In this document: positions 36,626 through 44,890 of the stretch, in pieces | Position numbering within the stretch: the first letter of the stretch is position 1 | Layout of the letters: each line of letters begins with the position of its first letter | DNA from: Candidatus Schekmanbacteria bacterium | Lineage (GTDB): Bacteria; CSSED10-310; JACPHN01 | DNA length: 64,000 nucleotides | Assembly (NCBI GenBank): GCA_016188575.1 | Contig: JACPHN010000225.1 | Coordinates: 1-64,000, forward strand | Direction: 5' to 3' | Notes under the pieces: generated by a model | Told to the model about the DNA's origin: nothing | What the model saw: the letters and a program-made list of their open reading frames with translations, nothing else | Databases searched by the model: none | Made by a program: the position numbers and the translations under genes

Positions 36626-36655
36626 ATCTTAGCGGTATTTCGAAAGGAATGTCAA
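36626..36655 (-). promoter_or_regulatory. Promoter and probable autoregulatory site of the DtxR gene
   Basis: On the minus strand: perfect TTGACA (36650-36655), 18-base spacer, TAAGAT (36626-36631). The spacer contains the palindrome TTTCGAAA (36638-36645), well placed for repressor binding. Autoregulation is inferred. Confidence 0.68.
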
Positions 36656-36737
36656 GGATTACGGTCGCCGCCGCTCCCACGGACTTCAGGCCGGCAGTGG
36701 ACGAACGACGGCGCCGCCGTTATGCTGTGACTGTCGT

Positions 36738-39074
36738 ATGAACAAGTCTCAGCCTCCCCTCAGCAGACTCCTGGCCACTGCCGCCTATTGGTTGCACGTC
36801 GCGGCGTACGTCGCGATCCCGTTGGCACTCAGCTCGGCCACCAAAGAGACCTTTCTGGTGCCCAAGGATGCGGTCGCACGCCTGACCCTCGGCCCAGGTC
36901 TGGCCTTCTGGATCGCCTCGGCTGCGATGTGCCGGCGCTGCCCCCGCATTGCGATCCCCGCCGGGCTACCGCTTCTGGCATTCGCCGGCTGGGCGGGCCT
37001 GTCTTGTCTGTGGACACCGAGCCCGGCCCTGGCCCTGCGCGACTTCCTGAACCTGCTTCTCTTCGTGGGAAGCTACTTCTGCCTCTTCGACCTATTGCAT
37101 GATCCGGAAGCAGGATGGTGGCGGCGTCGCGTGCTGCTCACCGCCTGCGTGTGCCTGGGGGCAGCCACGGCCGCCATAGGCCTGTTGCAGTTTTTGGGGC
37201 TGCAGCCGTTCTTTTTCTTTGACTTCGTGGGCAATGTCGATCGAAAACAGATTTTCTCGACGTTCGGAAACCCAAACATGCTGGCGGAGTATTTGATCCA
37301 GCTTATTCCTCTGACGCTCGGGGTGCTGAGCATGACGGGCGCGGCGAGGCAGCGCTGGCTGGCGTCCCGAGCTGGGGCGCTCATGCTGATGATGGTCATC
37401 CTCACGGGCTCCCGCGCGGCCTGGCTCGGAGTATGTGCGTCCGGCGTCGTGTTCGCGATGGCCGGCTTGTGGCGCCGCCAGTCGGCGATGTCGCGGCGTC
37501 GCGGCCTCGCGTTTTCCGGCTTGTTGGCGGCATGCCTGGTGCTCGCGGCGGTGCGGTTTGGCAGTGGCCAGGCGGTGGAGCCGCTCTCCAACCGCCTTAC
37601 CTCGATCATGAGTGGGGGGGGGCAGGGAGGCAGCTCGCGGCTCCTCGAGTGGCTTGTCTCGCTCGACATGCTCCGGGATCACCCGGGGATCGGATTGGGG
37701 CTGGGCAGCTTCCAGACCGAATTCCTCGACTACCGGGGGCAGTTCTTTGCCAACGGCGCCCATCCCGAGTTTCTGGAAACAATTGCCGCGGCGAACGCGA
37801 AGCACTCGCACAATGAGCTCATACAGGTGGGCGCGGAGCTCGGCCTGGTCGGTCTCGGCATCGCCGCGTGGCTACTGGTGGATCTCGCCCTCTCCCTGAT
37901 TCGCCGGCTCCGACAGCTCGCCGGTGAAGCCGAGGGCGGCGCCGAATCGATCCGCGAATGGCTCCTGTTGCGCGCCAGCGCGGCAGGTCTGGCCGCGATT
38001 CTCGTTGCCGCGCAGTTTGCTTTCCCCTTTCACCTTGCGGCCCCGGCCGGTCTATCGCTCTTGCTGCTGGCGGTTGCGGGAACGGCCGGCGTCGCGCGCA
38101 GAAAAGACGGCGCCCCTGAAGCCACTGGCGATCCGGAGCCAGCAGTCGGTCATGGTGGTGGTGGTGCGCTCGCCTGGGTGGCAGTCGCGGGGGGCGCCGT
38201 GCTGGCGATCACATCCTGCGTGATTGGGGTCCAGACTTTCAGAGCGGAGGTCCTTCTGAAAAGAACGGAGAAGGCTCTCCTGACGAATACGGACATTGAT
38301 CAGGCCGAGTACCTGGCAACCACGGGGTTGGCGGCCAACCCGACCGATGGCCGCCTCCACTTCATGCTCGCGCTGACCTTGCAAAACAAAGGCGAAGCTG
38401 CGGCGCGGGCGGGTAATCGGGAAAAGTCAGTTGCCGCGTATCGCCGCGCCGTGGCCGAATACGAGCTTGCTGGCCGGTACTTCGGCGACGTGGCGATCCC
38501 CGCAAATACGGGCCAATGCTACACCGGCCTCGGCAACTTCCCGGCGGCTCGCGAAGCCCTCATGGTAGCGATCGCCATGGATCCGACCAGCCTTCCCGTG
38601 CTCCGCGCCCTCGCGGTCAACGAAACCGTGACGGGCAACTACGACGGCGCACTGGACTGGATTCGCAAGGCACTGACCCAGGATGGCAGCGATGAGGCCA
38701 TGCGCTTGATGCTCCATCGCATTCAAGGCGAGCGCGCGCTCTCGCAAGGCCATCCCGAGGAGGCGGAGAAGTACTTTGCTCATGCGGTTGAGCTCGCGCC
38801 CGCGGACGGGGCCGGCCTGCTGGGGTTGGCCCGAGCCAAGGCGGCGCAGGGTGATCTGGAAGGCGCCAGGGCGATTCTCGAGCGAGTCGTGGCGGCGTCG
38901 CCTGGATGGCCAGTTGCTCACTCAGTGCTGGCGAGCGTGGAGGCGTCGCTCGGCAACCTGGACAGGGCGGAACAGCACGTTCGCATCGTTCTGCGAGCGG
39001 CGCCGCACGACAAGCGCGCACAGCAAATGCTCGAGGTCATTTCGCGGCGCCGCGCACTGGCCGAGAAACCTTGA
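36738..39074 (+). CDS. WaaL/O-antigen-ligase-family protein with TPR domain
   Basis: 778 residues. Residues 1-450 form about 12 membrane helices with the Wzy_C/O-antigen ligase signature: FGNPNMLAEYL, ILTGSRAAWLGV, a periplasmic loop with LLEWLVSLDMLRDHPGIGLGLGSF, and HSHNELIQVGAELGLVGL (the ligase H and E/G block). The C-terminal 300 residues are TPRs (YRRAVAEYELAGRYFG, LGLARAKAAQGDLEGAR, LASVEASLGNLDRAE) on the far side of a final helix (about 478-500). Such ligase-TPR fusions attach glycans to lipid A core or to proteins (PglL-like). The acceptor is unknown. A G9 run at 37614-37622 encodes SGGGQGG in the periplasmic loop. Confidence 0.87.
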   Translation: MNKSQPPLSRLLATAAYWLHVAAYVAIPLALSSATKETFLVPKDAVARLTLGPGLAFWIASAAMCRRCPRIAIPAGLPLLAFAGWAGLSCLWTPSPALALRDFLNLLLFVGSYFCLFDLLHDPEAGWWRRRVLLTACVCLGAATAAIGLLQFLGLQPFFFFDFVGNVDRKQIFSTFGNPNMLAEYLIQLIPLTLGVLSMTGAARQRWLASRAGALMLMMVILTGSRAAWLGVCASGVVFAMAGLWRRQSAMSRRRGLAFSGLLAACLVLAAVRFGSGQAVEPLSNRLTSIMSGGGQGGSSRLLEWLVSLDMLRDHPGIGLGLGSFQTEFLDYRGQFFANGAHPEFLETIAAANAKHSHNELIQVGAELGLVGLGIAAWLLVDLALSLIRRLRQLAGEAEGGAESIREWLLLRASAAGLAAILVAAQFAFPFHLAAPAGLSLLLLAVAGTAGVARRKDGAPEATGDPEPAVGHGGGGALAWVAVAGGAVLAITSCVIGVQTFRAEVLLKRTEKALLTNTDIDQAEYLATTGLAANPTDGRLHFMLALTLQNKGEAAARAGNREKSVAAYRRAVAEYELAGRYFGDVAIPANTGQCYTGLGNFPAAREALMVAIAMDPTSLPVLRALAVNETVTGNYDGALDWIRKALTQDGSDEAMRLMLHRIQGERALSQGHPEEAEKYFAHAVELAPADGAGLLGLARAKAAQGDLEGARAILERVVAASPGWPVAHSVLASVEASLGNLDRAEQHVRIVLRAAPHDKRAQQMLEVISRRRALAEKP

Positions 39075-39139
39075 GATGCGCCGGTCCTCCGTAGTAAGCT
39101 GCCGAGTTGGCCTGGATGGAGTTTGACCGAGGAAGCCCT

Positions 39140-39772
39140 ATGGAAGCCCGTTGCCCGAAATGTGCGGCCGTCTTTTTCCTGACGGAAGATGAGCTTCAGG
39201 GCAGCTCCGTCGCGTTTGTGAAGTGCGCGGACTGTGGCGACACGTTTTTTTTCGACCGCGCCTTTGCCGAGCTCCCCGACGACTCCTCGTCCGATGACCC
39301 CTCCGAGTCCTCAAGCGACGTGAGAGAGACGATCCAGCGCGAGCTCATGCTCCGGCTGGATCAGACGCAGGTCACCGAGCTCAAGGGGCGCGCCGTCGAA
39401 CGGCCCATCGGCCCAGCCGATTCTCTGCTCCCCGACAGTTTCTCGATCGACGCCTATCCGCCCAGAGGCGAGCTTACTGTCTACGTGGTCTCCGGTCCTG
39501 ATCGGGGTCTTTACTACCAGATCACGGGCGACACCGTGCTCTTGGGTCGGTCGAAAGGAGGCATCGTGATCCACGATCCCGAGGCCTCCCGGCAGCACGC
39601 CCAACTCGAACGCCACGGACGGGGTCGCTTCTTTCTTCGCGACCTCCGCAGCACGAATGGCACCTACCTCAATGAAGCGCAAGTGCAGTATTCCGAGCTG
39701 CGCGACCGTGACTTGCTGAGGATCGGCAAGACCTTGCTGTTGACGCGATTCGCCGGCAGCGGCCGAGGGTAA
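39140..39772 (+). CDS. Zinc-ribbon plus FHA domain protein
   Basis: 210 residues from MEARCPKC at 39140, chosen for the GAGGAAG 6 bases upstream over an ATG at 39107. The N-terminus is an MJ0042/gliding-type zinc ribbon (C5, C8, then CADC). An acidic Ser/Asp-rich linker follows, then an FHA domain at about 120-205: GPDRGLYYQI, VLLGRSKGG, ASRQHAQLE and DLRSTNGTYLN, the phosphothreonine-binding signature. With three Ser/Thr kinases within 26 kb, it is a plausible reader of their phosphorylation. Predicted cytoplasmic. Confidence 0.88.
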   Translation: MEARCPKCAAVFFLTEDELQGSSVAFVKCADCGDTFFFDRAFAELPDDSSSDDPSESSSDVRETIQRELMLRLDQTQVTELKGRAVERPIGPADSLLPDSFSIDAYPPRGELTVYVVSGPDRGLYYQITGDTVLLGRSKGGIVIHDPEASRQHAQLERHGRGRFFLRDLRSTNGTYLNEAQVQYSELRDRDLLRIGKTLLLTRFAGSGRG

Positions 39773-39794
39773 GAGTCCGCCTCACGCAGCTCGG

Positions 39795-39816
39795 GCGGGC
39801 GCGCGTCAGCGCCCGC
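39795..39816. terminator. Hairpin between convergent genes
   Basis: GCGGGCGC/GCGCCCGC 8-bp perfect stem with a 6-base loop, between the FHA gene end (39772) and the last codons of the sirtuin gene (ends 39806). No T-run. Confidence 0.45.
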
Positions 39817-40621
39817 GCTGCCGGCGCCATGCCGCGAGCAGGTGCGGCATCGTGCGGGTAAAAGGACCCGGGAGAAAAAGGTCGGACGAGAGATCCGCCG
39901 CCGGCTCCAGATTCATCTCGACGATCCGGCCGCCGCAGGCTCGCACTGTCTGCGGAATGGCCGCCGCAGGGTAGACCTCGCAGCTCGTCCCGATCACGAG
40001 CACGAGGTCTGCCCCCGCCAGGAGCCGATCCGTGTCTCTGAGCGCGGGCGCTGGGATCAGCTCGTCGAAAAACACTACGTCCGGCTTCAAGACCGCAGCA
40101 CAGCGTGCACGCGGCGAACCGGCCGTACACCGCGGCGGCACGGTCATCGACGCGACTTGCTCGCGGGCATAGCAGGCGCCGCAACTCAGACATGTGAATG
40201 TCCGGTGGGAGCCATGAAACTCTACGACCACGCTACTGCCAGCCTGCTGGTGCAGTCCGTCAACGTTCTGTGTGACGATGCCGGCTATTCCCCCCTCCGC
40301 TTCGAGCGCCGCCAGAGCGCGATGGCCGGCGTTTGGCTCTGCCCGCAGCACTTCCTCGAGGGCAACCAGCATCGTCCACACCTTTTCCGGGTTCTTCCGG
40401 AACGCCCCGATCGTGGCGTACTCTTGGGGATCGAAGCGCGCCCACAAACCCGTCGCGCTGCGAAAGTCCGGGATACCACTCTCCGTGCTTACCCCGGCCC
40501 CGGTCACCGCAATCGCCTTGCCCGCCTCCACGAGCCAGGCCGCGGCAAGCTTCGTGGCGGAATCGAAAATACTCCAAATCCTCTCTGTGCTCCCGCTGCC
40601 GGTGCGGGAATCGCAATGCAC
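39806..40621 (-). CDS. Sir2-family NAD-dependent protein deacylase
   Basis: About 271 residues if the GTG at 40621 is used. No ATG occurs near the domain start; an ATT at about 40579 or 40570, preceded by AGAGAGG, is also possible, and the ATG at 40798 would overlap the divergent neighbour. Rossmann motifs: AIAVTGAGVSTESGIPDFRS (NAD binding), TQNVDGLHQQAG, EFHGSHRTFTC with the catalytic His, IGTSCEVYPAA. The zinc site has a normal first pair (CLSC) but the second pair is C-x8-C (PPRCTAGSPRARC) instead of C-x2-4-C. Lysine deacetylation or deacylation is expected. Convergent with the FHA gene, divergent from the dimethylargininase gene. Confidence 0.87.
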   Translation of the reverse strand: MHCDSRTGSGSTERIWSIFDSATKLAAAWLVEAGKAIAVTGAGVSTESGIPDFRSATGLWARFDPQEYATIGAFRKNPEKVWTMLVALEEVLRAEPNAGHRALAALEAEGGIAGIVTQNVDGLHQQAGSSVVVEFHGSHRTFTCLSCGACYAREQVASMTVPPRCTAGSPRARCAAVLKPDVVFFDELIPAPALRDTDRLLAGADLVLVIGTSCEVYPAAAIPQTVRACGGRIVEMNLEPAADLSSDLFLPGPFTRTMPHLLAAWRRQRGR

Positions 40622-40678
40622 GCAGTTCTGCGTTAGTATACGCGGAAGCTGCAAACTCAGGCAACGGGAATCTCCGCC

Positions 40679-41464
40679 ATGATCTCTTCGCCGGTTCCTG
40701 GTCGGCGAGCGCTGGTGCGCGCCGTGCCAGGCTCGTTTACGTGCGCCTTGCAGTCGCGGCCGACCGCGTTGAACCCCGAGCTGGCTCGATCCCAGCACGC
40801 GACCTACGTGGCCGCGCTGGAGGGCGCCGGCTATCGCGTCACGCTCCTCGCAGCGGACGAGTCCTGTCCAGACTGCTGCTTTATCGAAGACACCGCGGTA
40901 ATTCTCGACGGCGTGACGCTGATCACACGCCCCGGCGCGCCATCGCGGTTACCCGAAACACCGGCCGTCGCTGCCGCGCTTTCGCAGGAACAGCCCGTGG
41001 TCTACATGCAAGCCCCCGCGACCATGGATGGCGGGGACGTCCTGCGGGTCGGGCGGTGGCTGTTTGCCGGGCGCACCGCGCGCACGAATGCAGCCGGCAT
41101 CGACAGACTTTCGGCCGTCGCCGCCGAGGTTGGGCTCGAGGTCGTGCCCGTTGCGGTGGCAGGCGCCTTACACCTCAAGTCACTATGCACGCTGGCGGCC
41201 CCCGAGCTCATCGTCGCTGTCGCGCATCGCATTGACCTCGCCACCTTTCGGGCGCGAGGGTTGCGCGTGCTCGAAACGGATGAGCTGGCGGGGGGCAATG
41301 TGCTGGCGCTCGGCGAGGTGACCCTGGTTTCCGCGGACAGCCCGCTCACGGCGAGCGCGCTGGCGGCCGACGGAGTGAGCGTCCGCAGCATCGCCATCAG
41401 CGAGTTTCACCGGGCTGATGGGGCGCTCACGTGCCTGAGCCTGCGATTCGGTGCACCCGGGTAG
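40679..41464 (+). CDS. NG,NG-dimethylarginine dimethylaminohydrolase-type amidinotransferase
   Basis: 261 residues of the pentein superfamily. It has the family's acidic substrate residues FIED (E70, D71) and the DGGD block at 117-120. The catalytic His is in ALHLKSLC (H165) and the nucleophilic Cys near the C-terminus is in GALTCLSLRF (C252). Size and motif order fit DDAH (releasing citrulline and dimethylamine from methylated arginines) better than arginine deiminase, which is longer. The gene stands alone, and a promoter of a later gene lies just beyond its end. Confidence 0.9.
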   Translation: MISSPVPGRRALVRAVPGSFTCALQSRPTALNPELARSQHATYVAALEGAGYRVTLLAADESCPDCCFIEDTAVILDGVTLITRPGAPSRLPETPAVAAALSQEQPVVYMQAPATMDGGDVLRVGRWLFAGRTARTNAAGIDRLSAVAAEVGLEVVPVAVAGALHLKSLCTLAAPELIVAVAHRIDLATFRARGLRVLETDELAGGNVLALGEVTLVSADSPLTASALAADGVSVRSIAISEFHRADGALTCLSLRFGAPG

Positions 41465-41494
41465 GCGACGGTGGGAAGTTGCGTCAGATCGAAA

Positions 41495-41523
41495 TTGACG
41501 CGCCGCCATTCGGGGAGTAAACT
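41495..41523 (+). promoter_or_regulatory. Sigma-70-like promoter upstream of long leader
   Basis: TTGACG (41495-41500), 17-base spacer, TAAACT (41518-41523). The predicted start is near 41530, about 285 bases before the FmdB-type gene. Confidence 0.6.
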
Positions 41524-41529
41524 GAAGCA

Positions 41530-41814
41530 GTGTGGGGCTGGTCACACACCTGTTTTCGGCCCGGATTCGACGGTAGCAGACTTCGGGCCACCGTAGGTGC
41601 CGGGGACGGAGAGCGGCCGAAAGGGCAGAAACAGGCGATCAATGTGATGCTTCGCGGCGCGTCGACCCGGCTCCCGCGGGCTCGCGAGGCAGCGTTCAGT
41701 GAGCCACCCGCACTTCCATGTACGGCCGCTTCCCCACTAGCGCGCGTCAAGGAATGAGCGAGGGTCGAAAAAAATGGATAAGTGGATCACTGTGCTCCAT
41801 CAGGAGACTTGACG
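41530..41814 (+). other. Long structured leader or small RNA
   Basis: 285 bases between the promoter and the FmdB-type gene. It has a GTGTG/CACAC hairpin at the 5' end (41530-41547), a GGCCCG/CGGGCC stem at about 41563-41594 enclosing GGATTCGACGG (a motif also found in tmRNA), and several GC-rich stems at 41650-41690. A 75-codon GTG-started ORF (41530-41757) spans it, with codon choice that looks only moderately coding. It could be an RNA gene, a riboregulator or a leaderless small protein; I cannot decide. Confidence 0.4.
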
Positions 41815-42138
41815 ATGCCCAATTACGAGTACAAGTGCGCTGCCTGCGAACAGGTTTTTTTGCGCATTCAGGCCTTTTCAGACCCCCCTATCGAGGTGTG
41901 CCCCCAGTGTGGCGGTGCCGTGCGCAAGGTGCTGTCGCCGCCGGCGCTGGTTTTCAAGGGAACGGGGTGGTACGTAACTGACTATGGCCGTGGCGGCAAG
42001 TCTGACAGGAGCGGAGCGCCGCGCAAGGACAACGGCCACGATACCAAAAGCGACGCCAAGGGAGAATCGTCGGGAGGTGATGCCGGTTCGGCCAAGACCG
42101 CTCCCGCCAGCACTGCGAGCTCGGGAAGCGGAGATTGA
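41815..42138 (+). CDS. FmdB-type zinc ribbon protein
   Basis: 107 residues from MPNYEYKCAACEQVF. Residues 1-50 are the FmdB/CxxC_CXXC_SSSS zinc ribbon (C8, C11 and CPQC), with LSPPALVFKGTGWYVTDYG completing the classic motif. The rest is a Gly/Ser/Lys-rich tail of low complexity. The family was first named in formamidase operons as a putative regulator and is found widely with unknown role. GGAGA precedes the ATG. It probably shares a transcript with the penicillin acylase-family gene 60 bases downstream. Confidence 0.85.
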   Translation: MPNYEYKCAACEQVFLRIQAFSDPPIEVCPQCGGAVRKVLSPPALVFKGTGWYVTDYGRGGKSDRSGAPRKDNGHDTKSDAKGESSGGDAGSAKTAPASTASSGSGD

Positions 42139-42197
42139 GCGGGCCGTGACGTGCGGGTCGGGAGCAAGGGCGGGCCACCGTAGGGAGTGAGGGGCTC

Positions 42198-44642
42198 ATG
42201 GACATCCGGCGCCTGCTGTGGAGAGGTCTTGGTGGTCTGATGCCCGCGATCCGGCACCGGCCATTGCGCGGCGAGATCACGGTGCGAGGCCTGCGGCGCG
42301 CGGCTACGGCGCAGATCGACGAGCACGGCGTGGCCCACATTTCGGCCGACAACGACCGGGATCTACACTTTGCCGCGGGCTTTGTGTGTGCCCACGATCG
42401 GCTGTTCCAGCTCGAGCTCTGGCGGCGCTACTTCGCCGGACGACTCGCGGAGACTTTTGGTGAGCTGCAGGTCCCGACCACGCTCGGAACGTTCGGCGGG
42501 GGCTTTCGGCTGTCCTCGGTCGACCACCTTCACCGCCTGCTGGGTTTTCGCGAGTGGGCGCGGGCCTCGCTCAGCGCGTGCGCCGAGGAGGTTCAGGTCG
42601 CGCTCGAAGCCAGCGCCGCAGGAATCAACGCCTACCTGGATACGGCTCGGTCGCGGCTGCCGATCGAGCTTCGCGTGCTCGGACTGTCGCCGGAGCAGTT
42701 TTCCGCCGTCGACCTCATGATGTACTTGAAAGGCATGGCCTTCGCGCTGAACGTTTCGTGGCGCGCGACCATCGCCAACGGACGGCTCCAGGCGGCGCTC
42801 GGCGCCGGGGGCGACCACCTCGACCAGCGGCGCATGAATGAGCTGTTGCTTTCGAGCTCGGGAGCGGACGCGATGGGCGTCACCGGCGGGGCCGGCACTG
42901 AGGTGCTCGGCAGCCTCGGAGCGCTACTGGACGCCGCCGCCAAGCTCCGTGGCGGCGCGGGAGGAGCGGGCGGCAGCAACGCCTGGGTCATTTCCGGCGC
43001 ACACACCGCCAGCGGCGCTCCCTTGCTCGCCAATGACACTCATCTGAATCTGCTGACGCCTGCCGCAGTCTGGGAAGTCGCGCTGTCCACGCCTGGGCAC
43101 CATGTGGCCGGCGGTGCGCTGCCGGGCACGGGGCTGGTGCTGATCGGGCGCAATCAGCAAGTTGCGTGGGGAATGACACTGGGCATGGCTCACGACACCG
43201 ATCTGTATTGGGAGCAGCTCCGCGGGCCTGACCGCGTGGAGGACGCTTGCGGCGAGACCGCGATCTCATGCCGAGGACGAGCCGACTGGGAGCGCGTCAC
43301 GGTTACGCCCTGCGAGATCGCTGTCCGCGGCAGCAAGACAAAGCGAATCACCTTGCGATCGACTCCCCGCGGTCCCCTGATCTCCGATGCCGTGACCTCC
43401 CGCGCGACCTCGCTAGCGCTCTCGATGCGCTGGACTGGGATGGCCGCGACCCCCGACGCCGACGCCATTTATCGCCTCAACCGCGCAGCAACGGTGCAGC
43501 AAGCGTGCCAGGCCGCCAGTTTGGTTGCGTGTCCGGCGTTGAGCTTCGTTTTCGCTACGAAGGCGGGCGAGATTGGTTACCAGCTTGCCGGGCTGTTTCC
43601 CGTCCGCCGCGGCGGCGCCGCGATCCTGCCCCGCGCCGCCTGGGATCCCGATGGTGAGTGGACGGGCTTCGTTCCCTTCGGCAGCCTGCCCGCGGCCACC
43701 AATCCGGCCGAGGGTTTCATCGTGAGCGCCAACGACGCCCTCGCCAGGAACGACTCGCCGCACACGCTCGCCGCATTCTACGACCCTCCACACCGAGCGC
43801 GCCGCATTCGGGACGTCATCGTTGGGCGCATCCGGAGGGCAACAAAGCTCCGCGCTTCGGACTGCGCCGCGTTGCAGGTCGATGATCTGTCGCTTCAGGC
43901 ACAGGTGCTCGTGGAGAAAGTCCTCAAGCCGGTGTGCCACCGCTTGACGCTGCCCGCGTCCGGTGCAGCGCGCTGGATGCTCGCCGAGATGCTCGCCTGG
44001 GACTTTCGCGCCAGCTCTTCCTCGCGCCCCGCCGCGATTTTTCACGTCTTCTATCAGTGCCTGCTGTGGCGTGGGCTGCGAGCTCGGCTAGGCGACGAGC
44101 TGTTCCGACAGCTCTTCGAGGTCGCCAACAGCCGTTCGTTCGTGGTCGAGAATCTGCTGATCTCCTCCGACTCGGCCTGGTTCGGAGGCAGCGCCGAGAA
44201 GGCCAGGCTCATCAGTGTGGCCCTGGCCGATGCCGAGTCCGAGCTGGACGTGCTGCTCGGGCCGGACCCCTCGCGCTGGACGTGGGGGCGGCTGCACCGC
44301 TCTTCATTCCCGCACGCTCTCGGCAAGCTCCCGATAGTTGGACGACTGTTCGGGATTTCGCCATTCCCCGCAGGCGGCTCGCCGATGACCGTAAACCAGC
44401 ACGCCTACAGTTTCGGCTCGCCTTTTGCCACAGGCGTCGGCCCGGCATTCCGGCATATTGCCGATCTGGCGTCGCCCGAGGTAGGTGGAACGGCCGTGCC
44501 TCCTGGAAACTGTGGAAATCCGGCGTCTGCGCACGCGACAGACCAGGTGGCGTTGTGGCGGGAAGGCCGCCTGAAGCGACATCCGTTCGCTTCTCCGTCC
44601 CGTCTTGCGGCCACCGTGCGACTTCTCCCGCCGCCGCGCTGA
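42198..44642 (+). CDS. Penicillin acylase-family Ntn hydrolase
   Basis: 814 residues with the alpha-spacer-beta plan of the penicillin/cephalosporin/AHL acylase family. N-terminal IDEHGVAHISADNDRDLHFAAGF and AHDRLFQLEL belong to the alpha subunit. The autocatalytic site is GGSNAWVISG, with S260 becoming the N-terminal nucleophile of the beta subunit, then LLANDTHLNLL. GLVLIGRNQQVAWGMT and VNQHAYSFGSPF support the family. There is no clear signal peptide (the start MDIRRLLWRGLGG is short and weakly hydrophobic), unlike periplasmic acylases. Substrates in the family include acylated beta-lactams, homoserine lactones and lipopeptides; none can be chosen here. Confidence 0.9.
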   Translation: MDIRRLLWRGLGGLMPAIRHRPLRGEITVRGLRRAATAQIDEHGVAHISADNDRDLHFAAGFVCAHDRLFQLELWRRYFAGRLAETFGELQVPTTLGTFGGGFRLSSVDHLHRLLGFREWARASLSACAEEVQVALEASAAGINAYLDTARSRLPIELRVLGLSPEQFSAVDLMMYLKGMAFALNVSWRATIANGRLQAALGAGGDHLDQRRMNELLLSSSGADAMGVTGGAGTEVLGSLGALLDAAAKLRGGAGGAGGSNAWVISGAHTASGAPLLANDTHLNLLTPAAVWEVALSTPGHHVAGGALPGTGLVLIGRNQQVAWGMTLGMAHDTDLYWEQLRGPDRVEDACGETAISCRGRADWERVTVTPCEIAVRGSKTKRITLRSTPRGPLISDAVTSRATSLALSMRWTGMAATPDADAIYRLNRAATVQQACQAASLVACPALSFVFATKAGEIGYQLAGLFPVRRGGAAILPRAAWDPDGEWTGFVPFGSLPAATNPAEGFIVSANDALARNDSPHTLAAFYDPPHRARRIRDVIVGRIRRATKLRASDCAALQVDDLSLQAQVLVEKVLKPVCHRLTLPASGAARWMLAEMLAWDFRASSSSRPAAIFHVFYQCLLWRGLRARLGDELFRQLFEVANSRSFVVENLLISSDSAWFGGSAEKARLISVALADAESELDVLLGPDPSRWTWGRLHRSSFPHALGKLPIVGRLFGISPFPAGGSPMTVNQHAYSFGSPFATGVGPAFRHIADLASPEVGGTAVPPGNCGNPASAHATDQVALWREGRLKRHPFASPSRLAATVRLLPPPR

Positions 44643-44890
44643 CGGCGCCCACCGCCGGCCGACTCAAATCGCCCACACCTGTGTTCGCCTCGCCACATCA
44701 TGGCGGCGCCGGCCGCAGCCGCTGGTGCCAGGCGCGGCGCACAAGATCGCGGCGTTGGCTCTTCCTCCGCCTCTTTGCAAGCGGCACCGCGATTGCTAGA
44801 GTGCACCTAGTCGAACGTCCCGATCCCGGCCGCACGGTTGACGTCGGACCCTGCTTCTAGCGACCGCCCTGAACCAAGGATTGTGTCTTC
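44643..44890. other. Gap ahead of the A2M operon
   Basis: About 250 bases. No ORF with coding character. The operon's promoter should be here, but I see no strong -35/-10 pair. Confidence 0.35.

Noticed and set aside
41530-41814. tmRNA gene
   Set aside because: GGATTCGACGG is present, but the spacing from the 5' GGGGCTGG is wrong, and no matching CCAGC...CCACCA 3' end or tag ORF was found.
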